64,000 bases of DNA. It comes from Fervidibacillus halotolerans. Its GTDB lineage: Bacteria > Bacillota > Bacilli > Bacillales > Caldibacillaceae. A program made the position numbers and the translations under genes. The stretch is taken from NCBI RefSeq assembly GCF_026547205.1, contig NZ_CP106877.1, positions 2,258,771 through 2,322,770 on the forward strand, written 5' to 3'. Below the pieces are notes generated by a model that saw only the letters and a list, made by a program, of their open reading frames with translations, searched no databases and was not told the origin of the DNA. Below, in pieces: positions 25,939 through 34,462 of the stretch (position 1 is its first letter; every line of letters starts with the position of its first letter).

Positions 25939-26556
25939 ATGCAAATTCGGAATCATTTTGTGAAAAAGAGTCTTGTTAAATATGTAACAGAAGACTACAC
26001 GATTCAACAAGCGCGGGAACATTTGGAAAAAACCGGTTTCCGATGCGTTCCGATTTTAGACAAAACCGAAACGAAATTTTTAGGAAATGTGTATGAAATC
26101 GATACGTATAAATATGAAGGCTCCCTCGATGATCCTGTGTTGAATATTGCGGATAATCAGGATGCGATCATTCGAGAAGAAGAACCGTTTTTCCGCGTAT
26201 TTTTTACGATTCGAAAATTGCCGTTTTTGGCAGTTTTAGATGAAAATGATGAATTTATCGGTATTTTAACCCATTCGAGTGTCATGGATGTGGCTGAAGA
26301 TGCCTTTGCCGTACATACGAAGGGATACGCCTTTACGATTGGAACTTTCGATTTCGATCATACATTGGCCCGATTGACGACTTTGGTTAGTAAATACACA
26401 CCGATTCAATCGTTAATTACATTACACAGTAAAAACTTCGTCCGACAAATTGTTTTTACAATTCCAGAAACAACGGATGAAAAAACGGTTCAAAAACTTC
26501 GAAAGGCCTTAATCGATGATGACTTTAAAATCGTGCATGAGGAAAAATTGTCTTAG
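25939..26556 (+). CDS. CBS-ACT domain protein, cyclic-di-AMP-binding CbpA type
   Basis: A soluble 205-residue protein with a CBS pair (about 1-130: FVKKSLVKYVTEDYTIQQA, FRCVPILDKTETKFLGNVYE, LPFLAVLDENDEFIGILTH) followed by an ACT-like domain (about 135-205: GYAFTIGTFDFDHTLARLTT). This layout and size match CbpA of Listeria and its Bacillus relatives, a c-di-AMP receptor linked to the stringent response. The assignment rests on architecture and remembered similarity. ATG 25939 follows AAAGGAGG; an upstream in-frame ATG at 25906 lacks such a site. Single-gene unit with its own terminator. Confidence 0.7.
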   Translation: MQIRNHFVKKSLVKYVTEDYTIQQAREHLEKTGFRCVPILDKTETKFLGNVYEIDTYKYEGSLDDPVLNIADNQDAIIREEEPFFRVFFTIRKLPFLAVLDENDEFIGILTHSSVMDVAEDAFAVHTKGYAFTIGTFDFDHTLARLTTLVSKYTPIQSLITLHSKNFVRQIVFTIPETTDEKTVQKLRKALIDDDFKIVHEEKLS

Positions 26557-26667
26557 CAATGTTTCTAAGGGAAGGAAACTGGATAATTTTTTCATCGTCA
26601 ACTCAGGCAGATGAATATTCCAAAATGGGAAATCCCTTGCTGACATGATTTCAATATTGTTGAAAAG

Positions 26668-26714
26668 GAAAACACTCCATTCTTTTGCCGATTGGATGAA
26701 GTGTTTTCTTTTTT
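26668..26714 (+). terminator. Terminator after the CBS-ACT gene
   Basis: GAAAACACT (26668-26676) pairs with AGTGTTTTC (26700-26708), with inner CCAT/ATGG-like pairing, and TTTTTT follows. It lies between convergent genes. Confidence 0.75.
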
Positions 26715-26776
26715 GTATGAAAATTCTTTCCCTTAAATCCATTCGTTTCTGTTATGGAAATCCGGACAACCGCTTT

Positions 26777-27721
26777 TTATGATTCATCCCCACTTTTTTT
26801 CATAAATTCCACCGTCCGCTTTAATCCTTCTTCATAGGGGGTTTTTGGTAGCGGACCGAGTTCCCTTTCATATTTTTCTCCGGATAAAAATATCGGTTGT
26901 TCATATAAATAAAACATTTCCACAACTTCACGCAAATTTCGATCGAATAAGCCAAGAAGTTTGATTTTCCATTTTGTGATCGTCCTCACCTTTTGACGAT
27001 ACCCGGTTAAATGTCGAACATAACGAATGATCTCTTCTCCCGTGATCCCTCCATAACCTGGGATATTCCAGTTCTGACCGTAAGCTTTTTCCGTTAATGC
27101 GAGTGAAACGAGGGCTTTAGCTCCATCCGGTGTAAAAATATATTCCCTTTTTAATGTCGGATCACCGACGAATATCGCCTTTTTATTCTTCATGACATTT
27201 TCAAGAAAATAATGCATGACCGAATTTTCTGCATTTGGACCGTAAAAGTCTGGAAAATGGGCGATCACATATTCCACCCCCGACTGTTTAATCATCTGTT
27301 CCATTTGCAAGCGAATTTTTCCCTTTTTTGTATGGGGGTTTTTCGGTTTTCGCTCCGTTACTTTTCCTCCGCTTGCCCGTCCGTAAGCATAAATATTGTC
27401 AACGACGGCAAGTTTTGCACCATTTTGTTTTGCTGCTTCCAAAATATTTTTCGTACTCACCGGAAGTTTCTCCGCCCATTGTACATACGGGAAACCTGCC
27501 GCATGAAAAATAATATCCACATCTTTTGTCGCTTCAAGGATATCTTGAAATTGCAAAAGATCTCCCGTAAACAACTCGACATCGGTCCGGTTTTTATACA
27601 ATTTTTCTAAACGTTCTCTATTTCTAGCAAACGCTCGAACATGGTATCCCCTTTCCACTAACTCATTTACGATGGAATACCCCATTCCTCCAGATGCTCC
27701 TAGAACTAACATTTTTCTCAT
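26777..27721 (-). CDS. NAD(P)-dependent epimerase/dehydratase (extended SDR)
   Basis: Nucleotide-sugar-epimerase-like oxidoreductase of unknown substrate. The glycine-rich NAD(P) motif LGASGGMGYSIVNEL opens the protein. VDIIFHAAGFPY and VDNIYAYGRASGG mark the middle; the active-site Tyr is probably in NIYAYGR, since the classic YxxxK is not clean. FTPDGAKALVSLALTEKAYG is typical of the family's C-terminal half. 314 residues. It follows the divergent-style TetR unit and has a TetR-type palindrome before it (27784-27802), so it is probably the TetR protein's target. Confidence 0.82.
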   Translation of the reverse strand: MRKMLVLGASGGMGYSIVNELVERGYHVRAFARNRERLEKLYKNRTDVELFTGDLLQFQDILEATKDVDIIFHAAGFPYVQWAEKLPVSTKNILEAAKQNGAKLAVVDNIYAYGRASGGKVTERKPKNPHTKKGKIRLQMEQMIKQSGVEYVIAHFPDFYGPNAENSVMHYFLENVMKNKKAIFVGDPTLKREYIFTPDGAKALVSLALTEKAYGQNWNIPGYGGITGEEIIRYVRHLTGYRQKVRTITKWKIKLLGLFDRNLREVVEMFYLYEQPIFLSGEKYERELGPLPKTPYEEGLKRTVEFMKKSGDES

Positions 27722-27783
27722 TTGTTTTCCTCCTTTTTCATTGAAGGTGAAATTAATCTATTTGCCTATTTTTGAATCTTCCC

Positions 27784-27802
27784 AATTGACCAGTGGTTAA
27801 TT
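27784..27802. promoter_or_regulatory. TetR-type operator before the SDR gene
   Basis: AATTGACCAGTGGTTAATT is a 19-bp palindrome with one mismatched pair. Nearly the same palindrome (AATTGACCACTGTTCAATT) lies before the TetR gene at 28424-28442. Confidence 0.75.
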
Positions 27803-27842
27803 AAAGATATACGACATTGCATAAATTATTTGTCCATTTATG

Positions 27843-28409
27843 TTAGTAAATCCTTTTAAGTAAGAAATCGACATGGTCTGCTGCCGTATCTTTTACTTGT
27901 TCATAATTTGTTCCATTACGTAAATACTCTGTAACAAATCCGTGCAGTGATAAAAAGATGGACCAAATTTCCTTTACAGACAATTTGTGTTCAGATAATT
28001 CATAGACAGCATTGGCAAATTTTTGATAAACAATGTTCGGCTTTTCACTTAGAAAATATTGAACATCTTCATCTTTAATAAGGAAAATGATTTCATAATG
28101 GTTTTGATAGGTCATTCCAAATTCGATGAAGCCAAGTAAAATTTCCTTTAATTTTTCGTCTGCATCGATATCCCGATTCAAAATTTCTGTCAATTTTTGT
28201 TCAAGCATACCGAAAAATTCTTCGACAATTGCATAAAACAATTCGGCTTTGTTTTTAAAATGGTAATAAATTGCCCCGTGACTACAGCCTAACTGTTTTG
28301 CAATTTGTCTGACAGATACATGTTGGTAACCCTTTTCAATGAACAAATCTTTTGCCGCATCCATAATCATTTGTCGAGTGAGTTCTTGTTGTGCTTCCCT
28401 TCGTGCCAA
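27843..28409 (-). CDS. TetR/AcrR-family regulator
   Basis: One-component repressor, 188 residues. The helix-turn-helix is typical (ISVRQIAKQLGCSHGAIYYHFKNKAELFYAIVEEFF, given here from about residue 25 with V/I variation), and the C-terminal domain is of the generic TetR type. Palindromic operators at 28424-28442 (own promoter) and 27784-27802 (SDR gene) suggest autoregulation and control of the downstream oxidoreductase. The inducer is unknown. Confidence 0.88.
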   Translation of the reverse strand: MARREAQQELTRQMIMDAAKDLFIEKGYQHVSVRQIAKQLGCSHGAIYYHFKNKAELFYAIVEEFFGMLEQKLTEILNRDIDADEKLKEILLGFIEFGMTYQNHYEIIFLIKDEDVQYFLSEKPNIVYQKFANAVYELSEHKLSVKEIWSIFLSLHGFVTEYLRNGTNYEQVKDTAADHVDFLLKRIY

Positions 28410-28423
28410 AGCCGTTCCTCCTT

Positions 28424-28442
28424 AATTGACCACTGTTCAATT
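28424..28442. promoter_or_regulatory. TetR-type operator before its own gene
   Basis: AATTGACCACTGTTCAATT, a palindrome with one mismatch pair, sits just before the TetR ribosome-binding site (AAGGAGG). It matches the site at 27784-27802 in arms and spacing. Confidence 0.75.
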
Positions 28443-28609
28443 AAATCTTATCATGTTTTTTTCACTTTGTCGATGGATTTTTAAAGGTATTTTTTGGGAA
28501 TTTATTTTTTCGATAACGACCGTTTTTTTCGATTAAAAATCAGAAGTAGTGGAAATGGTTGTTGCCAATAAAACCAATAGGAGATAAAAAAGGCATGTTT
28601 CCGTAACAT

Positions 28610-28663
28610 AAAAAAAGGGCTGTTGAAAATTTACAAACTGATTATTTTGGATCGTACAGCCCC
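28610..28663 (-). terminator. Terminator in minus orientation downstream of the acyl-CoA/MBL genes
   Basis: On the minus strand GGGGCTGT pairs with ACAGCCC across a 32-base loop and seven T follow (28610-28616). It could end the transcript carrying the MBL-fold gene about 480 bases upstream. Confidence 0.55.
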
Positions 28664-28692
28664 TTTCTTCGGAAATAAAATGCGATTCATTT

Positions 28693-28800
28693 CATTTCGG
28701 TGGCGCCGCTTTCCGGAACACAACCTAGCCTATTCGACGCGCATCCATTGTAGGATCTTCGGATCGTGCTATTCCTTCTGAGTTGTGGCCACCTTCCCTT
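28693..28800. repeat. Second, degenerate copy of the Bacillaceae long palindromic repeat
   Basis: GGTGGCGCCGCTTTCCGG at the start and GTTGTGGCCACCTTCC at the end frame boxes AACCTAGCC, TAGGATCTTCGGATCGTGC and TATTCC. The order corresponds to the GC-rich element (GGCGGACGCTTTCCG, CTCAGCC, GGTCTTCGGACTGTGC, CCGCCTTCC) I know from Bacillus genomes, and to the copy at 943-1067 in inverse orientation. AGGGACTG/CAGTCCCT at about 28809-28833 forms a further hairpin. The rest up to 29138 holds only stop-filled fragments. Confidence 0.5.
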
Positions 28801-29138
28801 TCATCAACTAGGGACTGATTCAACCAGTCCCTAGAAAAGATGCCCTTATGGATTTTTTTATGCAATCCGTATATTATCGCCATCGCCTCCACTTTTTTCA
28901 AAAATTCATCCATAGAAACTGGTTCCACTTGAGTAGAAATGGCGGTCGGGATAAGAACTGGTTAGATATTAGGATGACTCAGGTTGACACCGATGTTCGT
29001 TCTGTTCACCTATCGATTATTTCCATCTATGACATGCTCCCACCACCTACGCTGATGCTTAAAGGTCGTGCTTCTCGAATCATCCTATCGAATAAGGGAA
29101 AGTTTACCGAGGAATCTCCGTGTGTCCAAAGGTTCGAG

Positions 29139-30077
29139 TTAAACGAAGTAATAAAAGTGACCGTCTTTCTGTTCCCGATGAATTTCACCTTTCAATCGTA
29201 AATATTCCAGGTGGGCAACTGTTTCTCCGATGGCAAATCGGGTTTCGTGAATGGTTTCAATGTTTGGGAATAATACTTTACTAATCTCGTAAACGGTGCT
29301 TTTTTTCTTAAGGGCATCCAACGTTTTATTCAATCGGGTTTCATGATGCTTTTTAATTTCTTCGATTCGCCCATTTGCTCCATAAAACGGTTTTCCGTGA
29401 CCCGGGATGACAAAATCGACAGCTAATTTTTCAATTTTTTGTAATGATTGTAAGTATGTGGCTAAGGGATTCGGATCACCGTGAAACCAATAGGAAATAT
29501 TCGGTGTAATCTTTGGAAGGATGTGATCGGTCGCAATTAAAACCTTTTGATCCCGATTATAAAAAACGATGAGCCCATCGGAGTGACCCGGAGTAAAAAG
29601 AACTTCATATTCCAGCTTTCCGATTTGGAATCGTTCCCCCTCTTGAAAATAGTGGGTAATTTTCGGATAAGGGGTCACCCTTGGAACAAACTCCCTCGTA
29701 TTTTCAACCATTGCTGTTGCAACCGATTTTGGGATGCCTGCCAAAGCATAATGGCCATGTAATTCCTTTAAAAATTGGTCGGTCCAAACTTTTAAACCAT
29801 TTTCCGCATCGATTTTCGGCATGGACACCTTCGCCCCCGTTTCCTGTTGCAGACCACCTGCATAGCCGAAATGATCCGGATGATAATGGGTGACGAAAAT
29901 ATCGCTTACCTCTTTTCCATCCAATTCCTCTTTCCATCTTTCCTTTGAATACCGATTATTTAGCCCTGTATCGATGACGATCCATCCCTTTTCCCCTTCA
30001 GCAAGGAGACAATTAACATGATTTAAACGAAAGGGAAGATCTAATCGAACGAGCTTCAATCCAATTTGTTCTAACAA
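29139..30077 (-). CDS. MBL-fold metallo-hydrolase
   Basis: Zinc hydrolase of the metallo-beta-lactamase superfamily. The metal motif HxHxDH is present (FVTHYHPDHFGYAG), with later ligands in LFTPGHSDGLIVFYNRDQ, LIATDHILP and FVIPGHGKPFYG. A C-terminal winged-helix-like part (about 250-312) resembles the LACTB2 type. The substrate is unknown; the genes next to it act on acyl-CoA, so a thioester or lactone is possible (inference). I start at TTG 30077, 9 bases after AAAGG; the GTG at 30086 would touch that site. Confidence 0.85.
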   Translation of the reverse strand: MLEQIGLKLVRLDLPFRLNHVNCLLAEGEKGWIVIDTGLNNRYSKERWKEELDGKEVSDIFVTHYHPDHFGYAGGLQQETGAKVSMPKIDAENGLKVWTDQFLKELHGHYALAGIPKSVATAMVENTREFVPRVTPYPKITHYFQEGERFQIGKLEYEVLFTPGHSDGLIVFYNRDQKVLIATDHILPKITPNISYWFHGDPNPLATYLQSLQKIEKLAVDFVIPGHGKPFYGANGRIEEIKKHHETRLNKTLDALKKKSTVYEISKVLFPNIETIHETRFAIGETVAHLEYLRLKGEIHREQKDGHFYYFV

Positions 30078-30103
30078 TGTTTGCACCCTTTCTTTTTAAA
30101 CTT

Positions 30104-30175
30104 GGTCCGAGGGGACAGGAACCTCTACCCACGAGGGGACCGTACTGGGTCAAGGGAACCGGAACCTCGGCCCAG
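30104..30175. repeat. Two GGGTC/GACCC-family hairpins
   Basis: Element one runs from GGTCC at 30104 to GGACC at about 30141 around GACAGGAACCTC. Element two runs CTGGG (30145-30149) to CCCAG (30171-30175) around TCAAGGGAACCGGAACCTCGG. They belong to a dispersed family found also at 30996-31071, 44717-44830, 45742-45895 and 62795-62825. Confidence 0.8.
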
Positions 30176-30182
30176 TTTTGGT

Positions 30183-30956
30183 TTATTTTCCTGAAAACAC
30201 AGGTTTTCTTTTTTCGAAAAAGGCCTTTACGCCTTCCTGACAGTCTTCCGATTGCAATAGTAACGCTTGAATCGTAATTTCTTGCATCAAATTCGATTCA
30301 TTTCCCATGTCTGAAGCATTGTTCACTAAATATTTGACAAATTTATTGGCTAGAGGAGGACCGTTTACAATCCTTTGGGCAAATCGGGTAGCCTCTTCCA
30401 GTACATCCCCCTCGGCAATCCGGTTCACAAGCCCCTTGGATTCGGCTTCTTTTGCAGAAATGGTGGCACCTGTCGAAATCCATTCCTTTGCAACCGGTAA
30501 AGATACATTTTTTACCAAATTTTTTACTAAACCTAAATCCGGAATTAGACCGATATTCGAAAAACTAAAGGAAAAGGCCGCATCTTTATGGGCCACAACC
30601 ATATCCGTCGCAAGAGCCAAACTAAATCCGGCTCCTGCGGCATAACCGTGTACAGCACTTATGACATACTTATCCAAATTTCGAATCGTTTCCTCTAACT
30701 TTGTTGCCCTTTTCATCCAAAATGTAATTTCTGCTGTGTTTTTCAATTGTTGAAAGGATGAAATATCTCCTCCCGCACAAAAGGATTTCCCTTCGCCGGA
30801 TAAAAGGATAACATTTACATCCTCATCCCTATCCGCCTCTTGAAAGGCATCGATCAAACCTTCAATTAATTCGATTGAAAGGGCATTTAATTTTTCTGGC
30901 CTGTTCATCTTCACATAGGCAATCCGATCCTTCTTATAAACATTAACGATACTCAC
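30183..30956 (-). CDS. Enoyl-CoA hydratase/isomerase
   Basis: Crotonase-family enzyme, probably hydrating or isomerising enoyl-CoA in fatty acid degradation. Visible motifs are MNRPEKLNALSIELIEGL, the oxyanion segments GKSFCAGGDISSF and VISAVHGYAAGAGFSLALA, then FSFSFSNIGLIPDLG, which has Asp rather than the second catalytic Glu of classic hydratases. 257 residues. GTG start, 7 bases after GAGGTGG. Followed by the MBL-fold gene and preceded by the nitronate monooxygenase gene on the same strand. Confidence 0.88.
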   Translation of the reverse strand: MSIVNVYKKDRIAYVKMNRPEKLNALSIELIEGLIDAFQEADRDEDVNVILLSGEGKSFCAGGDISSFQQLKNTAEITFWMKRATKLEETIRNLDKYVISAVHGYAAGAGFSLALATDMVVAHKDAAFSFSFSNIGLIPDLGLVKNLVKNVSLPVAKEWISTGATISAKEAESKGLVNRIAEGDVLEEATRFAQRIVNGPPLANKFVKYLVNNASDMGNESNLMQEITIQALLLQSEDCQEGVKAFFEKRKPVFSGK

Positions 30957-30995
30957 CGTATATCCACCTCAATTTCTTAAGTTTTTTTAGGCAAG

Positions 30996-31071
30996 AGTGG
31001 GACAAGGGAACCGGAACCTCGACCCACTTTCCAGAAAATGGTGGGCCAAAGGAACCGGAACCCCTGCCCAC
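30996..31071. repeat. Two more GGGTC/GACCC-family hairpins
   Basis: AGTGGG (30996-31001) with CCCACT (31023-31028), and GTGGG (31041-31045) with CCCAC (31067-31071). Both loops contain AAGGAACCGGAACC or AAGGGAACCGGAACC. They lie between two minus-strand genes. Confidence 0.8.
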
Positions 31072-31077
31072 TATGAG

Positions 31078-31091
31078 TGAATGTTCATTCA
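31078..31091. promoter_or_regulatory. FadR-like palindrome TGAATGTTCATTCA
   Basis: Perfect inverted repeat TGAATG-TT-CATTCA, reminiscent of the TGAATGA...TCATTCA boxes of Bacillus FadR. It overlaps the stop codon of the nitronate monooxygenase gene and lies about 120 bases upstream of the enoyl-CoA hydratase gene. It could serve that gene or be chance. Confidence 0.3.
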
Positions 31092-32074
31092 TTTTGGGTG
31101 AAGTGATATGCCCCCTTTATAATCTTTTCCTTTGCGTTGTTGTATTCATTTGTCAATTCCTCAACAATTTCTTCAACGGACTGGATTTTTGTAATGGAAC
31201 CGACGCCTTGGCCCGCTGACCATACATCCCGCCAGGCTTTCACTTCTGTATTCGCTAATTCGGATAAATCGATTTTTTCCTTCTTTTTCAATCGTTCCGG
31301 ATCTAAACCTGCATTTTTCATACTCGGAATTAAAAAGTTCGCATGAATTCCACTGATGGCATCGGTGTACATAATATCTTCAATCGTGGATTCGATAACC
31401 ATTTCCTTATACTTTTCATTAGCCCCGCTTTCTTCCGCCGAGATAAATCGGGTTCCAATATAGGAAAAATCCGCTCCTAAAATTTCCGCGGCGAGGATAT
31501 CTTCTCCCTTTGAAATGGCACCAGCTAAAACAATCGGACCATCCCAAAACCGTTTCACTTCATGAATGAACGCAAAGGGATTGTACGTTCCTCCATGACC
31601 TCCCGCACCACTGGAAACGAGTACTAAACCGTCCGTTCCCTTTTCAATCGCCTTTTTCGCATACTTCACATTAATGACATCGGAAAAGACGACTCCACCG
31701 TATGCATGGACGACTTCAACTACGGGGGAAGGATCACCTAATGACGTAATAACAAGGGGTGGTTCATATTTTTTAATTAACTGCAAATCCTCTAGAAACC
31801 GTTTATTTGTCCGATGGCTAATAAAATTAATTCCCCATGGAGCGATTTTTTTGTCCGGGTGCTTCTCTTTCGCCTCCTTTATGCCCTCCACAATTTCTTG
31901 CAACCACTGTTCCAATTGTTCACTCGTACGAGCATTCAAAGCCGGGAAAGTTCCAATAATACCTGCTTCACAGGCCTTGATGGTCATCTTTGGATTGGAA
32001 ATGATAAACAGCGGTGCCATTATAACTGGTAATGTGACGGATTCCTTTAAACGTTCTACTGCATTCATCGACAT
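31085..32074 (-). CDS. FMN-dependent nitronate monooxygenase / 2-nitropropane dioxygenase family protein
   Basis: TIM-barrel flavoprotein of the NMO/FabK-like family. Signatures are LPVIMAPLFIISNPKMTIKA at the start, SSGAGGHGGTYNPFAF and GAISKGEDILAAEILGADFSYIGTRF (phosphate-binding loop for FMN), and SAEESGANEKYKEMV. 329 residues. Members oxidise nitronates or act as enoyl reductases. Placement among acyl-CoA genes suggests a role in fatty acid turnover, as is common in Bacillaceae. ATG after GGAGG. Confidence 0.88.
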   Translation of the reverse strand: MSMNAVERLKESVTLPVIMAPLFIISNPKMTIKACEAGIIGTFPALNARTSEQLEQWLQEIVEGIKEAKEKHPDKKIAPWGINFISHRTNKRFLEDLQLIKKYEPPLVITSLGDPSPVVEVVHAYGGVVFSDVINVKYAKKAIEKGTDGLVLVSSGAGGHGGTYNPFAFIHEVKRFWDGPIVLAGAISKGEDILAAEILGADFSYIGTRFISAEESGANEKYKEMVIESTIEDIMYTDAISGIHANFLIPSMKNAGLDPERLKKKEKIDLSELANTEVKAWRDVWSAGQGVGSITKIQSVEEIVEELTNEYNNAKEKIIKGAYHFTQNE

Positions 32075-32563
32075 TGTTCACCTCCATTAATTTTTTCATC
32101 GTTGCCATTGAATAAACGGATGGACCAGGTGAAAGTTCAATCCATTAGTCCGTAACCATTTCCCAATCCGCTTTACAAAAATCCACCACTATATTCATAG
32201 TATAATGGATAAAATCTATTTTCCAATATTCCGATTTATCAAAAGTTTACATCGCTCTTTTCATGAAAACAAAGAGAGTCGGAAATTATGACCGACAAAC
32301 CGATCAATCTTTTTCAAAAAACGATTTTTACGTTGGTGTGTCCTATTCTTTATGCACTTTGGAATAACATGTAAAAATCATGAAAAGTCGTCTCCCACTT
32401 TTTTATGTGAATAAGCGGGAGACTGTTCTCAAAATCCAAGTGACGTTTTTCAAAATTCCTATATTAGAGTTAGCCGTACCACGCATACCAAACATCTCGA
32501 AAACAGTAAACAGTTAATCCGCTAACGAAAAGGAGGAAGTGGTTTACTAACCGAATTTAACCA
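32075..32563. other. Intergenic stretch with a minus-strand hairpin at 32390-32423
   Basis: On the minus strand GTCTCCCGC pairs with GTGGGAGAC across a 16-base loop and is followed by GACTTTTCATG. It could terminate the acyl-CoA ligase transcript that ends at 32564. No gene is visible in this stretch. Confidence 0.45.
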
Positions 32564-34183
32564 TCACGATTCAGAAACTTTTAATCGTTCAGCTACATAT
32601 TCACGCAATTTCGCTTTCAAAAACTTTCCAACGGTCGTTTTCGGAATTTCATCGAGGAAGAGAACTTCATCGGGAAGCCACCATTTTGCAAACTGCGGAC
32701 GTAAATAGTCGATTAGTTCTTCTTTCGTCGCCTGCTTTCCTTCTTTCAATACGACACAAGCTACCGGACGTTCCATCCATTTCGGGTGGGGAACGGCAAC
32801 AACTGCTGCTTCCAGTACCGCATCATGGGTCATTAAAGCATTTTCTAGATCAACGGACGAAATCCACTCGCCACCACTTTTAATCAAGTCCTTCGTTCGG
32901 TCGACGATTTTGATAAATCCTTCTTCATCAATGGTGACCACATCTCCAGTATGTAACCACCCGTCCTTAAACGATTCCTTTGTCCGTTCATCTTTATAGT
33001 ATTCTTTGGCAATCCATGGACCACGTACTAACAGCTCGCCCATTTCCTTTCCATCCCGTTTCACTTCTCCGTTTTCATTGACGACTTTAATTTCTAACCC
33101 CGGTACAACAACTCCTTGTTTCGCACGAATTTCCAATTGTTCTTCATAAGGCAAATTTTGTTGGTAGCTTTTTAACTTGGAGATCGTTACAAGTGGTGTC
33201 GTCTCCGTCATTCCATAAGCATGGAAGAATGGAATATGGAATTTCTTTTCATACGCTTGTATAATTCCCTTCGGTGCTGCTGAACCGCCACATAACACAC
33301 CTCGTAAACTATCCGTTTTATATTTTTTCTTTTCAAATTCATTCAACAGACCAATTAAAATGGTTGGAACTCCCGCGGTAACGGTCACATGAAATGTCTC
33401 GATTAATTCGGCTAAATCCTTTGGAGTCGGCATCGGACCGGGAAACACTTGTGTTGTACCATACCATGTGGAAGCGAAAGGAGTACCCCACGCATTTACG
33501 TGAAACATCGGAACAACGGGCATGATAATATCCGATTCGGAAAGGGCTACTGTATCCGCCAAACCTAGAGCCATAGCATGTAAAACGATTCCCCGATGAG
33601 AATACACGACACCTTTAGGTTTTCCCGTTGTTGCAGACGTGTAACACATTCCAGCCGCATCGTTTTCTTCAATATCATTAGGGAACTCAAAGTTTTTATC
33701 GCCGATTTCCAATAACTTTTCATAGGAATAAACGTTGGAAAAACCCGTTTTCGGTAATTCGTCCGCATCCCCCATTACTACAATTGCTTTCACCGTATTT
33801 AAATGATCTCTCACCTTTTCCAAAACGGGAAGAAGCGTCGCGTCAACAAAAATGATTTTATCTTCAGCATGATTAATGACGTAACTTAAATGGTCTGGTG
33901 AAAGGCGAATATTAATCGTATGCAAAATCGCCCCTATACATGGAATGGCAAAATACGTCTCCAAATGACGATGATCATTCCATGCAAAGGTGCCGATTCG
34001 ATCTCCCTTTTCTACCCCGAGCTTTTTTAAAGCGCTTGCAAGAGACCGGGTTCTTTCCCCCATTTCTTTGTACGTATAACGGAAGATTCCTTTCGTCGTT
34101 CGGGAAATAATCACCTTTTTCGGATAGTATTTTTCTGCCCTTTCCACCATTTGGGTTAAGGTTAATGGCACATCCATCATCAT
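32564..34183 (-). CDS. Fatty-acyl-CoA ligase (AMP-binding, FadD3/AlkK-like)
   Basis: Activates a carboxylic acid to its CoA ester through an acyl-adenylate; cytoplasmic. Signatures are the P-loop-like CYTSATTGKPKGVVYSHRG, the A4-A5 region HAYGMTETTPLVTIS, GELLVRGPWIAKEYY, the core TGDVVTIDEEGFIKIVDR, and the C-terminal catalytic lysine in IPKTTVGKFLKAKLRE. 539 residues matches the medium/long-chain ligases of the AlkK type. Start at the first of three ATG codons after GGGGG. A promoter with cre-like site lies about 200-280 bases upstream. Confidence 0.92.
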   Translation of the reverse strand: MMMDVPLTLTQMVERAEKYYPKKVIISRTTKGIFRYTYKEMGERTRSLASALKKLGVEKGDRIGTFAWNDHRHLETYFAIPCIGAILHTINIRLSPDHLSYVINHAEDKIIFVDATLLPVLEKVRDHLNTVKAIVVMGDADELPKTGFSNVYSYEKLLEIGDKNFEFPNDIEENDAAGMCYTSATTGKPKGVVYSHRGIVLHAMALGLADTVALSESDIIMPVVPMFHVNAWGTPFASTWYGTTQVFPGPMPTPKDLAELIETFHVTVTAGVPTILIGLLNEFEKKKYKTDSLRGVLCGGSAAPKGIIQAYEKKFHIPFFHAYGMTETTPLVTISKLKSYQQNLPYEEQLEIRAKQGVVVPGLEIKVVNENGEVKRDGKEMGELLVRGPWIAKEYYKDERTKESFKDGWLHTGDVVTIDEEGFIKIVDRTKDLIKSGGEWISSVDLENALMTHDAVLEAAVVAVPHPKWMERPVACVVLKEGKQATKEELIDYLRPQFAKWWLPDEVLFLDEIPKTTVGKFLKAKLREYVAERLKVSES

Positions 34184-34385
34184 ATTTCATTCCCCCTTTG
34201 TTTTCGTCCCTTTAAAATTTCTCCCATAACGGTCCCCATCCAAAATTTAAACGATTGAATCCGTGATGAATCATCCTCAACGATTCATGTCAAAAAAGCA
34301 GGCAATCCCCTCCTTTAAAAAATAGTGCTGTCTTTTCACGAGGTTTTCTCCAAATCTAACATTATTATTAATTTAATGATTCTTA

Positions 34386-34401
34386 TTGTAAGCGTTTTAA
34401 T
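34386..34401. promoter_or_regulatory. cre-like site before the acyl-CoA ligase gene
   Basis: TTGTAAGCGTTTTAAT agrees with WTGNAANCGNWWNCWW except for the last C. It lies downstream of the promoter at 34435-34462 and about 200 bases before the ligase start, a repressing position for CcpA. Confidence 0.55.
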
Positions 34402-34434
34402 TTTATGCATTGTGAAAAAATTATTTATACTAAA

Positions 34435-34462
34435 ATTCTAATTTTTCTATCTTTAATGTCAA
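34435..34462 (-). promoter_or_regulatory. Promoter of the acyl-CoA ligase gene at 34183
   Basis: On the minus strand TTGACA (34457-34462), 16 bases, TAGAAT (34435-34440), followed by TTTAGTATAAAT. The same TTGACAT...TAGAATTTT arrangement occurs before the TetR gene at 42098. The remaining 34463-35026 shows no gene. Confidence 0.65.

Noticed and set aside
28725-29201. ORFs of 67 and 117 codons around a palindromic repeat
   Set aside because: They overlap the repeat or the MBL gene on the other strand, lack start sites and match nothing known to me. Possibly decayed DNA.
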